Shown: positions 1 to 12,700 of the stretch, piece after piece
Layout: each line of letters opens with the position of its first letter
Position numbering within the stretch: the stretch's first letter is position 1
DNA from: Chrysomallon squamiferum
Lineage: Eukaryota > Mollusca > Gastropoda > Neomphalida > Peltospiridae
Direction: 5' to 3'
Length of the DNA stretch: 64,000 nt
Assembly: GCA_012295275.1 (NCBI GenBank)
Contig: CM022670.1
Location: 9,524,006-9,588,005 of the forward strand
Notes under the pieces: generated by a model
Seen by the model: only the letters and a program-made list of their open reading frames with translations
What the model was told of the DNA's origin: nothing
The model's database searches: none
Program-made: the position numbers and the translations under genes

Positions 1-14
1 TCTATTGTCAATCC

Positions 15-122
15 ATCCCTCTGTAAATCATTTAGAATGCATTGGCACTCATCTTTCTGTAAATTATTTAAAGTGTATAGTTATTCATCTTTCTGTAAAT
101 CATTTAAAGTGTATTGTGTTTG
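15..122 (+). repeat. 36-bp tandem repeat, three copies
   Basis: The block CTGTAAAT recurs at 21, 57 and 93, exactly 36 bp apart. The flanking sequence (CATCTTTCTGTAAAT, then TTTAAAGTGTAT) is shared with a few mismatches. The repeat sits directly upstream of the IK acceptor at 127-128, so it supplies that intron's branch-point and pyrimidine region. Because 36 is a multiple of three it gives a periodic open reading frame, but I read it as intronic. Confidence 0.75.
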
Positions 123-128
123 TCACAG

Positions 129-2695
129 AGATCGTGATTACCGAGATCGACACGACAGACATCGTGATGACCGTGACAAAGAGAGACAGAGGGACAGAGA
201 TCGTGGCAGATCTGACAGGGATAGAGAGAAGAGAAAATCCTACTTTGAAAAACCAGTGGAAGAGGTAAAATCATGATCGGTTTTTAACAAAATATTGTTC
301 ATATTGTGGGTTTCACATTCATCACGTTATATGTTTGGGTTTTGTTTTGCTTGTTTTTAATTAAAATATATATTTTTTTACTATATTTATTATAGAAAAT
401 TAGAATGTGAGTGTTCTTAATAATAATAAATGAATTTCAAATTTTAAAACAGACACTGGAGAATAAGATAGTTATTCATATCTCTGTTTTTGACTTCAAA
501 GGTACTTTTTCTCAGATAAAAATATATTTAATAAATATTTTCATTAATAAAGATTATTTCAGGAAAATGTATTATTAGCATACATTTGAAATCAACAGAT
601 TTTATAATGGGTTTAAAAGAAGTAGTTTTTTTATTTGATTCATTTATAAAACTTAATTTGTATTTCAGGATGAGATTTCAAAGCCTGCAAACTCTGCTAA
701 AGATATTGTTAAGAACATCAATGACAGATTCAAAGTAAGTTAAAGATTTTTTTCCAGTTGTAAAAATAAATTTTCATTATGAAATGTTACATCTACAATA
801 AAAAGGTTTTTGTTTTTTTGTGTTTGTTTTCTTACAGTACAAGCATTAATTTTAAATTAAAATTGTTCATACAATAGAACACAGATATATGAGGTCCACT
901 GTAGAGGAGTAATTAAAGAAATAATGAAATACACATTGTTGTGGGGTATGTTGAGGGGTATATTTAATAAAAAATAATAATTTTTCCAAGATTCTTCCTT
1001 AAAGACACAACTAACTGGCAAGTCATTGAAAATGAAAAGCATGGTATTTTATAATATTAACACTTCTGTGACACATTTGATTTTATTACAGGACTTTGCA
1101 GAATTGGAAGAAGAAAAATTAAAGTAAGTTATATTGGGAGTTATCACATTATGAATATTTTCAAACCATATTTTTTCAGGACGTTTTAAACATTTATATA
1201 TATTTTTCAGGACAGGTTTTGTATACTTTACAGTTTAACATTAATACTTGAATGTTTAAATAATAATAACATTTCCATTATTACCAGATTTGAAGATAAA
1301 TGCAATAAGGGTTTATTATTATTGCTGTTTTAAAATGGGATTTTTGCATGTTCAGTGTATTATATCCTTAACATAGGAAATTTCATATCACATAAGCATT
1401 TTTCAGAAAAAATAAGAAATGGCATTCCTGTAAAATAATTTTTAGAAATAATACATAACTGCTTCCCTGACTTAGCCTAACTAACCTGACAGTGATAAAT
1501 GATTCATCTGTTGATACAAAAATCATTTCATGTTGATAGAAAAGCAGCAAAGATGGAAGAAGACAGGATGAAGAAACTGAAGGCTAAGAGTGAGATAGAC
1601 AGTTATGCTGAATGTTACCCCGGGTAAATATGAAATAACATTTTTGATGCTGTATAATAAAGACAATCAAACCACGTGCAAAGTTTTTACATTTATTACA
1701 TTAATATATAAAACAAATAATTTATCTTATATGGGTCAACAGAATTATTGTTTTGTTTTTGTTAATTTCAGGTTTTAATGTGCTGCTTGTAGAGAATGTA
1801 TATTTTTATGATCTCAGTCTTTGAGCAAATATTTTTGTGACCAAACAACATAACAGTATAATAGATTTTATCATATTAAAAAATAAAATGAGCTAATATA
1901 TTTTTATGATTACAGTAAAAATCTCTTGCCTTTGTTTCTATCTGTCCAGTGTGTTGAAAATAACATTCTCCAAGTTATTTATTGATTTTGGCAGAGATTT
2001 TGGTAGAACAATCAGAATATGAGTGGTAAAATGTTTGAAACTGTTGTGTATTTTGATTCCAGGATGATGGAATCCTTTGATGCATTTGGTGATTCTGATG
2101 ATGAAGTTGATTACACAAAGATGGACCAGGGAAATAAAAAAGGACCCATTGGACGTTGGGATTTTGATACACAGGAAGAATACAGTGATTACATGTCTAA
2201 TAAAGAAGCACTGCCGAAGTATGTTCAAAATCACTTTTTACTTGTAATTCCTATATTATGGAGTTTATAAGTAGTTTTTATTTTAATCTTTAGAGTTAAT
2301 TAAAAAAAATAGAAGTCTTTGTGAAACTTTTATCTTGCTTGTGCAAATATCAGAAATGTGGACATATTCTGTTCATTATAATAATTAATATAAACCTATT
2401 GATAAACTAAAATTGTTTCACAGTTTTATGACATTGTTAGGAATTTTTGCTTGTAGTAATGTATTAAAGTGAATTCAGTGGTGAACATAAATGTTAAAAT
2501 AATTTTTTACATTAAATTTTTTTCAGGGCTGCTTTCCAGTATGGTGTTAAAATGTCTGATGGCCGAAGAACCAGGCGTACTGGACCTAAAGATGAAAAGT
2601 CTAAACTAGATCGAGAATTGCAGCAGATAAACAACATTATTAAAAAGAGAAAAATCACAGGTTTTGAACATGGTGGAAAACAGCCTCGATACTAA
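129..2695 (+). CDS. IK: IK/RED protein, 3' part (six coding exons)
   Basis: RED (IK) is a nuclear protein of the spliceosomal B complex, needed for efficient splicing and linked to mitotic control. Exons: 129-264, 669-734, 1092-1123, 1540-1623, 2063-2218, 2527-2695. All introns are GT-AG. Their phases agree, and after one leading base they give 213 residues and a TAA stop. The first exon encodes alternating Arg-Asp dipeptides (the RD/RE repeat that names the protein) followed by the RED motif SYFEKP. Later exons carry the hallmark C-terminal blocks SYAECYP, EVDYTKMDQGNKKGP, GRWDFDTQEEY and NKEALPKAAFQYG, ending in a basic tail. The 5' part of the gene lies upstream of the window. The first acceptor is ambiguous by two bases (CAG|AG at 126-130). 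It is convergent with KIF4. The identity is secure; exon boundaries are read by eye. Confidence 0.93.
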
Positions 2696-2749
2696 AAATG
2701 GAACTATTTTAACACAAAAAATATGGCAAGAAAAGATTGTTAAATTCAA

Positions 2750-2755
2750 AATAAA
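2750..2755 (+). promoter_or_regulatory. IK polyadenylation signal AATAAA
   Basis: A canonical AATAAA lies 55 bp after the IK stop codon and is followed by AT-rich sequence. It is the first such hexamer downstream of the stop. Confidence 0.6.
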
Positions 2756-2759
2756 ATTT

Positions 2760-4449
2760 TCCTGAACAATTAATTTTCAGCAAGTTTATTATCTAAAATG
2801 CCAAAGCAAGATTTTATTTAGTAAAATTTTAAAAAAAAAAAGAAAGAAATGAAATATTACTTTTTGTCCAGTTGCTCAATATAAAATATAAAATTGTGAA
2901 AAAAAGGAACTTGTATAACAATTTCAAATAATTCACCTCCCAGAGACTGTTTTATAAGACTTTTTCTCCTACCAGTGAGAAGTGAAACTGAAACTGACAC
3001 CAGTACCAGTTTATTTCATTTTTAAAGTGGTCATCACATTGTTTTAATATTAAGAATACATTAATTATCTTTTAGCATTAATTGTAATGATAGCATTTTC
3101 AGTTCCTTTATTAAATGGACTATTATCTAAAATTACAGCATCATCATTAGCATTATTTATACAGCAGTTCATGTTAAATTTAAAAAAAAAATTTCATTTG
3201 GCTGCAGAATAGTAAAAATGTCTAAGTTATTAATTGTATGTTTAAATATTCCATAGAAATACAGTTATAACATTTTACAACATCCTTTGTATAGTTGCAT
3301 TTGTATATGAAATAAAATGTTTGATGATAAAACAAAATGTTTAAAGTTGTCTAATTTGTTATCAGGTGGTATCTATAGTACTAAAAAAACACCTGATTTA
3401 AATAATTTGTTTAGCCACAACTGGGAAATACTGCATTCAGTTTCAACTGCAGTTCAGTTTTATTTAACAGTATCTTCTGAAATGCATAGACAACAAAAGA
3501 ATATTTATAAAGACATTAAGATTCTTTATTTACAATAGAATATGTACATGACTACAATGTGATAAAAATTTCATTAGAAATAAAAAATATTAATCAGATG
3601 ATAAAAATTTAAAAGAAACAATGACCATTCTTAACCAGAATATTTGTTACTAAAGATGCTGCTGCTGCCTAAAGCAAACACCAATTCATTGGTAGAAGCT
3701 GATGCCACATACCCTTGCTGAACAGTAGAAACTAAAAAATTCTGCAAATAAGCTGGAACTAATTAACAATGACTGGATTAATTTATTTTTGGACTTAAAT
3801 ATTTTTTTTGTTTAACAAGCACCTTTTTACAAAATATTTGGGGAGCACATTTGGCTAATAAATTATCTTTTAATGGATAAAAATATTGGTATGCACAATA
3901 TCAGTTTTAATAATGCTGAGAATTTGGAGACAGTATAAAAGAATATTCCCAAACAGAAAAGAAAAATGACAAGATGGCAGATTTAAAAAAGAAAAATAAA
4001 GAACACTCAAAAAACTGCCATTTAAAACATTTTTCAGTGTTTCTGGATGAAAAATAAAAAAAAAGAGTAAAGAACAGAGAAACAATGCAATCATAAAACA
4101 GTCTTCAATGAAAATGTCTCTAATTCCTATAAAACACTTTAACATTGCTCATTTGAAAGTTAATCCTATATTAATGAATGCATCTGTTTATGTTTGTCTG
4201 TGTACACATGTCTAATTGATAAATTATATACAGCCAACAAGCAAAGAATTAAAAATGGGGAAAAAAAGAAATTATCAGATACTAGGGTCATCTGTCTAAC
4301 ACTTGTGGTTGTCTGTCCAAAATAGTCTGACTACTTTGACATGGAAATTAAACTGTCTTTCAAAAGTGAATATAATCCATAGGAATCACTAGCAGTTGTG
4401 TACACGCTAAAAATCTTTGAATGAGATGTTTGATGATAAAACATTATGT
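2760..4449. other. convergent intergenic/3'UTR region
   Basis: No coding exon is seen on either strand. The region holds the 3' ends of two convergent genes, IK (+) and KIF4 (-). Minus-strand AATAAA hexamers (TTTATT on +) that could end the KIF4 transcript occur at 3525-3530 and 3782-3787. The sequence is otherwise AT-rich without recognised elements. Confidence 0.5.
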
Positions 4450-5308
4450 CTATGACAACGGAGTGAACAGACTTGATCGGTCCTTGTTGAGCAGTCTTCG
4501 TTTTTTAACTCCACCTTTCAACGCTGGCAGTTTGTCGCTGTTTTCATCCTGCTCTTCCTGGCTGCTTGTTTTCTCAGATTCTTGGCTTGCTGTGTCTCCT
4601 GTTTTCTGTTTTCCTTTGCTGTTTCGTTTCCTCAAGTGCTTTACTGGTGATTTCTGAAATTCTTCTGAACTCCTGATGTTTTCATCACTGTCGAGCAGAA
4701 CAACTTTTGTTCTTCTTCGATGTTTTTTAGAGCCGAATGAATTCGACTGGTCAACATCAACAGAAAATGTACTGTTCATGCTGCTGCTTTCACTGCTGAG
4801 AATTGAAGAACTCTGCTTTAAAAAAAAAAAAAAAAAAAAAATTTCAAAATGAAACCAAACAAAAAAAATTAAATTAAATATAGTTGAAAATCTTGATATC
4901 TCTTGAAATGATTAATATATTATTTGCAATGCAAACATTTATTTACCCTGTACAAAATATCCAAACATAAATGAGTTTTAATTACTTCTTTTCCAATTAT
5001 CAGTCAAATTAAAACTTATAAACACCAAACAGTTAAGCATATCATATGAATGTTCTAACTCACATAAAAAAAATTGTTTTATATAAAAGTATTATAAAAA
5101 TTAACAACTCTTGGTTATGGTTTCTTCATCTTTGTTATAAACATACCTTTTTCTTAGTTATTCTTGGCTTTTTTCTTTTATACAGTGGAGTGGGCTGCCA
5201 GTCAGAATCACTCTCTTTGTCACTAGGAATATCATCCCAGTCATCAAAAAGCTCCTCTAATGTTAAAACTTCTTCTTCCTTTTGCTTTTTCTTTGGTTTT
5301 CTAGTTGG
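4450..5308 (-). CDS. KIF4: KIF4 C-terminal tail exons 27-28
   Basis: Exon 27 (5147-5308) holds an acidic stretch and the DWQPTPLYK block equivalent to EWKPTKL just before the cysteine-rich domain of vertebrate KIF4A. Exon 28 (4450-4815) instead opens with a serine run. It continues with basic and acidic low-complexity sequence and ends with a probable nuclear-localisation stretch KKRRLL (KKRR at residues 1169-1172) and a short SSLFTP end. No cluster of Cys codons is visible here, in the 331-bp intron between them or in the sequence downstream. Confidence 0.88.
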
Positions 5309-5885
5309 CTAAAATATCAAAGGATATCATTTTAACAAAGGAAGAAAAATAATACTGATAGTGTCATTTTTAAATAAAAAACCATGGGGAAAAAACCCCC
5401 ATCAAAAACAAAAAGAAACAAAAAACACACTCACACATATAGACATTTGGCTTTTCATCAGTTTTTCTACTCAGTCTTTCTACTCAGTCAGCTTTTTAAT
5501 ATTTGATTTAGTATTACAATACAAGAATTCTTTATATTTATCACCCCAAATCTGCATCCTCAAAAGAGAATACCACATGTTAACTATCAAAGTTGATCTT
5601 TAATATTAATAATAAAAATATTAATAACATAATAATAAAATAATAATAATAATAATAATAATATCAAAAACAATAATAATGTAAGATAGAGGTCAATGAA
5701 AAAATATATCAAAATATCAAAATATCGATCCTATGATTCATTTTACTATTTGTAACTAAATGTATAAATTTATCACCAACCTTAGGGACTGGAGTGAGGA
5801 ATGGTGAAGTACCAGGTTCTGATAAACTTGGCATTAAAGCCATTTTCTTTCCTTGATACATGGCTCTGGTTAATTGCTTTAAAAG

Positions 5886-5916
<31 letters not shown>

Positions 5917-8903
5917 AATACCCAAAATTCAAATTACAGTTTCCAATACAATGGGAAGACATTTTTGCTTTAATCAAACAAATTAAAATAAACAGTATCT
6001 TACTTTTGAAGCTTTTTAATTATATGGTTTATCTACAACTAAATAATGTAATATGATTAAATAACAAATTTAGTTTTGATGACTTGTAAAATCAACTCTG
6101 GAAAAAGCTGTGAATTTCTGACCTTTTTGAGAATCTCATTTTCTTCAGTTTTTTGTTGAAGTTGCTCATGCAGATTTTTGAATTTTTCTATCTCTGTCTC
6201 CTGTAAAATTGCAGAAAGAATAAAATAATTAAAAAAAAAAAAAAAAAAAATATTATCTGTTGTAGTTACCTGTTTTGTGTTTGTTGTTAAACTGCGTGAA
6301 AAACAGAACATTTTATTCCATCCTAAACAATGAACAATGTTAAATCGTATCACATCTTTTGTTAATACAAACTGCTGTAACATATTTACTGGTGTGTTTG
6401 TTCTTTTTCACCTCTCTGATAATAATAAAATAATAATTATCTACATAATAAGAATAGAGTTTTGCTTTTACTTCTTTTTTTGGATTATTTATTTTAAGAA
6501 ACATTTCTCTAAGTACAATATAATGTCACCTGAAAATGAAATATGGCAAATGCACATTTCCTAAATGTATTTATTTCTATCACCACTGGTACAATTTAAG
6601 CTTAAAATAATAATAATAACAGTAGTAGTAGTTGTAGTAGTAGTAGTAGTAGTAGCAGCAGCAATAGTAATATTTTTAGATTTACCTGGAATTTTAGTTT
6701 CTTTTTGATTTCATCATCAAGTGATGTGTTGATTTTCTCACTGTCAGCATTCAACTGACACAACAGATACAGAATCTAAACAAACATAATCAGTTATATA
6801 ATTATAATGTTACTGCACATAATTAATCATAAAATACCTCTATGAAAAGTATATATATATATATATTTTAAATATGAATATTCCCAAGTAAAAGTCCCTT
6901 CTAATAAAATATTAAATATTCCATTGTTTTTTCCTGATTTGCATAATATTCCATAAACCTAGCCAAACATGATATTCCATTATATCTTATCTTGTCAAAA
7001 TTCTCCATAATATGTTTTAGATGCACTTTCAAAGTCAGCAAAGCACCAGAAACAGACACACAGTGGACAATCGATGCATAACCTATCAAATCTCAGCATT
7101 GTGCTCTGCCAAAGTTCACCATATACAAGAAAGAAATGACAGAAACTAGCCAGAAACATGCAGTGACAAAAAAAAAAAAAAATAAAAATAAATAAATAAA
7201 TAAAAATAAAAATAAATAAATAAATAAATAATAAAAAATAAATTTAACAAAACAAATAAATTAAAAATAAAAATAAAAAATCTATTCACCTTTTCCTCGT
7301 GTTCTCTCTGCACGGCTGTAATCTGCTGTTCATGCTGCTGTTTCAGATTTTTTATTTCTGACTCAAGTTTCTCAGCAGAATGACTCACATCCATGTTTAC
7401 CTCTTGTACATCTTTCAGTTCAGACCGAGTTACTGAAACATCAGCTTTAGCAGCAACAGCCTGCAGAAATCAAAGTTATTTATTTCCAGGAATTACCAAA
7501 AACATTTAACTGGCAAACTTAATATACACAAAAATCATAATGAATTATTATCTAAGTCTTCAGTAAAAATATGTCATTAAAACTGTACCTGAATATGAAG
7601 AATTAAAAAATAAATAAATAAATAAATAAATAAAAATAAAAATATAAATAATAAATAATAAATAATAAATAATAAATAATAAATAATAAATAATAAAATA
7701 TAAATAAATAATATTCAGTACTAATCTCTACTTTGTTGTGTTTATGTACTCAACACAATGCTGCCTAAAATATCACATGAAACATTTTATCTCATCTTTG
7801 TTAGACACATCATGATCGATTACAGCAGAATTGTAAGTGAAAACACCAATAGTCTGATTCAAACACCTCATATAAATAATAAGGGAGTTAAATATAAAAC
7901 AAAAAAGGAAAAGAATTTAATAAATACCTGATCCAGCAACCACTTGAGTGCTATCTTTGCCTCTGTCATTGTATGTAAATTCTCCCATGTTGATTTTCCT
8001 TTACTGTCTGCAAGAAGCACACAAAAAGTTTATTTTAAAATAAAACAGTTAACAATTTTCAAACACTGATGAGTGGTGGTTCACAAAAGTTTAATTTTTT
8101 TTTTAAAAATCAAGATAAGCTCAAATGTAAGGAGTGACAGTACATCTAATTTTTGTTTTTGTCTTGTTTAAGGCAGGAAACTACCATCTACATTCAAATG
8201 AAAAAATCATCCATCTCTCCTCCAAGTTCTTTAAGATACAAAGAGAGAGAAAAAGATGATTTTTATTTTACTGTTATCAATATTTACTCTTTCAATATAC
8301 ATATATATTTGAAAGGGTGAATAATGATAATTGTGTAATGTATATAAATAAGCAAACACTTCAAAAATAAAACAGAAAAATGAAAACAAGAACAAATAAA
8401 AAAGAAGATACCTTGATCAGCATCAACAATTTTTTGTTGAAGATCAGCAATTTGAACATTTCTGAAAAACACAAAGCAATTTATATACAAAAAGTATTCT
8501 TATTGCAGTTGTCTAACACTTCATATAACTTAGATAAAAACAGACTATCAGCAAATTATATTCTATAAGTTAAATAGTAGTCTGTATCATTTGGAAAAAA
8601 ATACAGAGAAAGAATTCCATAGATCTATATTCCATTTAAAAAGAATTTGAAAGAATTAGATAAAAAATCCAAATAAAACAACTAATCAATCATGGTTAAT
8701 ATTTCTGCACAGGATTCACATCTGACCTCAGTTCAATTTCAGTTTCCAGCAATTTAATTTCTTTCTGATGTGCTTCTTCATCAAATGATTTGTCTGCCAT
8801 TATATCCTGAAACACAATAAAACAGTCATTTTCATAAATTGATATCCTGTGAGGAAAACACCAAATAATTTTTTTTGTTTTTATAAATAAACAAACAAAC
8901 AAA

Positions 8904-8942
<39 letters not shown>

Positions 8943-9721
8943 CAATAACAATATATCAAATTGTAGTAACTTAACCATTTATTTTCACCCCAAGTTATTT
9001 TCCCTTGAACATTTTGAATGTGTTTCAAACACTTTCTAAATATAAATTTTTGGTGTTTGTTTAATTATTTATTCAACAAATGTTTCATTCAAAAGAAAAT
9101 ATAGAAAAAATAAAAATAATAATATTTTTTTTTTAAAAATGTATAAAAATTAAATTTATTTTCTTTGCTAACTTCACTATAATGATTTGTCAATATTCAT
9201 AATTTATGTTTTACTCTTTATTTTTTATTCAGAAAAAAATATTAAATTAAAAAAAATAAAAAAATATATATAAATATATATATTTTTAAAATGTATAAAA
9301 ATTAAATCAGACATACATTTTAATTTCTGAAATTCAATAAAATGATTTGATATATTCATAAAAATTAAATGTTATTACCTTTTCTGTATTTTTCAGTTCT
9401 GTCAACTGGCTGGTGAGAAGTTTTCTGTCATTCAGTAAACTGCTCAGGTGGTACTTGGCTTCATTAATACCAACACGTACATCCAGTTCATGACTTAACC
9501 ATGACTGCAAAACAAATTAAATAGTAATATAAATGTTCAGTGAAATCTTATATCTTCAAATATTTGCCAAATAATGAAAAGTAGAAAGAAAAATCATGTA
9601 ATAATTGCACGCAAATGAATCATCTAAGATTGTTTGTTTTTAACTGATTAAACAAAAGAAAGAAATTGTTTTTAAATTATTCTGCTGAAAATTTGAATAT
9701 CCTGCAAAGAATGAAGTAGGA

Positions 9722-9763
<42 letters not shown>

Positions 9764-12700
9764 ATAAATTAAAACAGAGTATCAAATAATAAATACAAAA
9801 CTTTAAAATAAGCAAAGAATTCTTTTATCATTTTTATTGCAAAATTTCTGGGCTAGTATGGGGAATATTTCATCTGTAATAATTTCATGATTTATTTCTT
9901 AAACACTGTATAATGACAACTATTTACCCGAACTCTCTTCCCAATAGATGTGCTGTCATATTTGTCAAGTTTCTGACTTCGTTCCTCCATAACAGCTTTT
10001 TGTCTTGCGAGTGCATCCTTCAATCTCTTGTTGGCTGCAGCAGCCTAGAGAAAAATAAATTTAAAACCTAATGAAACATTTTAAATTATTAAATAATATT
10101 AATAAACCTTTACTATTTTTTTTTTAAAATTAAAATAAGCAAGTATCTAATATACCTGTTTTTAGAACAGAAATGGACAAAAACAGATTTTTTTTTCGTT
10201 GTGGACTTTTAGGAAATTAAAACAAAGAAGGGGTGTTTGTGATGCTTTTTAAAAAGAAAATCAAGGATTAATAAAGACTGAAAATGAAATTAGAGAATTT
10301 GATGATTTATTCAAATGAAACTGTCAGTTTAGGCTGTGTTAAATATGAAAGACCTTGACAACATTATTAACATTGTATTAACAAACATAAAAGATTTAAT
10401 GAAAATATTTGATGCACATATTTTTTTTCTGTTACCTGAACAGCATCATCAACAACAACCACAAAAAAGAGCAAAAAAATTTTCAGTTTTAGGAAAGATT
10501 TCTGAAATAAAGAAGAAAAAATACCTCTTCAGCTTTCCTTCTGAGTACATTTTGTTGCTTTTCATGATTTTTCTGCATCTTTGCCATTTCAAACTGCTGT
10601 TTCCTGCCCTGAAAGCAATATACAAGTTATATGTTATTTTCTCCTATTATACAGTGTGAAAAACAAGTAATCATTACCCCAAAATATCAAGCTAATACCA
10701 ATATTCACTAAAAAAAAACTGGAATGGGAAAAAAACCTCCACCCAAAAAAGCTCCCAATTTGTTAGGTAAGCATTTCATAAATGATTATCACTAATCCTT
10801 CCTGCTTGATTTTGTGCACCTCAAATTCATTCATAGATGACTCTCACGGATATTACAGCTGATATATTTAAAATTTGTTACCCTTGAGAAAAAAAAAAAA
10901 AAACTTACTTTCTGTTGTAGCTGTAAAACTTCTTTGTCTTTCTGCTGTTTCCATTTGCGGAACTGTTCAGCATCTTCTTTCATCTGTTTCATTAATTTAA
11001 CTCGTTGCTGTTTCATTGCCTGTGTAGATAAGAATGAAAGAAAATAATAAAAAAATAATAATAAAAGAGCAAAAGTATTATTAATTCTAAATTGCAATCT
11101 GGGTTTTCATACATTTTGAAAACATTTATTATTGTTCTGCAAGTATATTCATTTATATCTTAGTTTGTCCCCAATGAGCATATTCATATATATCATTGTA
11201 GTTAAGTAGTTTGATGCCCATCTTGATAAAAATAAATAAATAAAAGAACAATAAAACATTAAGTGTCTTTATGGTTAACTAAAAAGAAAAACAATCAAAT
11301 AGAGAGGACATAGTTGTATATTTTTATGTCACAGTATTTCAAATTCAAAAATAAAAATGTGCACAGGAGATGCTAATATAAAACTGACAAAACAACAACA
11401 TATCTATATTATAATAATTAAAAAAACAAAGAAAAACATGTTAAAAGATAATTTTTGTTTTGTAATTTATACCTGAATATCTGAATTGAGTTTATAGACT
11501 TGTTTTTCAGACTGATCCTTCATCTTCAGCATTTTGTTTTGTTCATTTATTTTTCTCTTGAAGTTTGATATTTGACTTTCAAGTTCCTGAAGTCTTCTGC
11601 GACGTTGTTCACTAACCCTGGATAATACAATCATAATCAGAGAATTAGCAAATGGGAAGAAAATTTATGTAAATTATTATTGATTCATGACTCCCAAATA
11701 TTTGATCATGTGATGTTTGTATCTTTAAATTAGAAAATTTAAAATGTTTAAAAAATGAAAAGCATTTCCTTTATCCCACCTTCTGAAAGAACTACAGAAA
11801 TGTTTCCATGACGACTTACTTAGAAGCTGCTGTATTTGTTCTGGCATCCATTAGTGCTTGAGACATTTGTTCCTTCTCCCTTTGTAGCTCAGCCACTTTG
11901 CTTTCCATTTCTTTAACTGTTTGCTGGAAATCAGAGTACATTTATGCTCATTAAATCCGTGTGTCAAAATTGAAAAACAGAATTTTTAAATCCTTCAAAA
12001 AGTGTTAAAATGAATAATAATAACAAAAATTAAAATAAAAAAAATAATAATAATAATTAAAAAGAACTAAAAAAATTTAAAATTAATTTCTAACTATGTA
12101 ACACAATAAAACAATATTTAAAAAAAATCTTAATTCATTGATTTTTTTTTTTTTTTAATTACCACTGATAACACATCAACTTATTAAAAACACTACATAA
12201 TTCATAAAACCTTGCTGGGACTTTGATAAAAATTTTGGTGACACATACTTCATAGTGCTCTCTGACGGTATCCATCTTGCTGTCGTTGTGAGACATCTGA
12301 TTGGCCAGTTCTTCTTTCCGTGCTAGCAGTTTGTTTAGCTCTTCTAACTCCCTCCCCATCTGAGCCTGACGGAGAGCGTACTGGTTTGAAATTGCACGTG
12401 TGTCTGGAGTGCATGGGAGGTTTTCCACGTCATCCTACAAGTCAAAGAAAAACAGTTTCAGCAAACTACAAATCTACAATATGATGACTATTGACTGTAA
12501 AAATGTTTAAGGTACTGAAATTTAATTTACACTTTGATTTTTGCAAATGTTTACTACTATCCTGTTTCCACTGTAAATCATAAAATATAATTATGATTAA
12601 TTACAAAATGCTGACTAATATGTATAAATTAATAAACCATGACCAGTTATAAATAATTTAATTTCTAATAAGAATATTTCTAGCTGTGTTAGTTTTGTAA

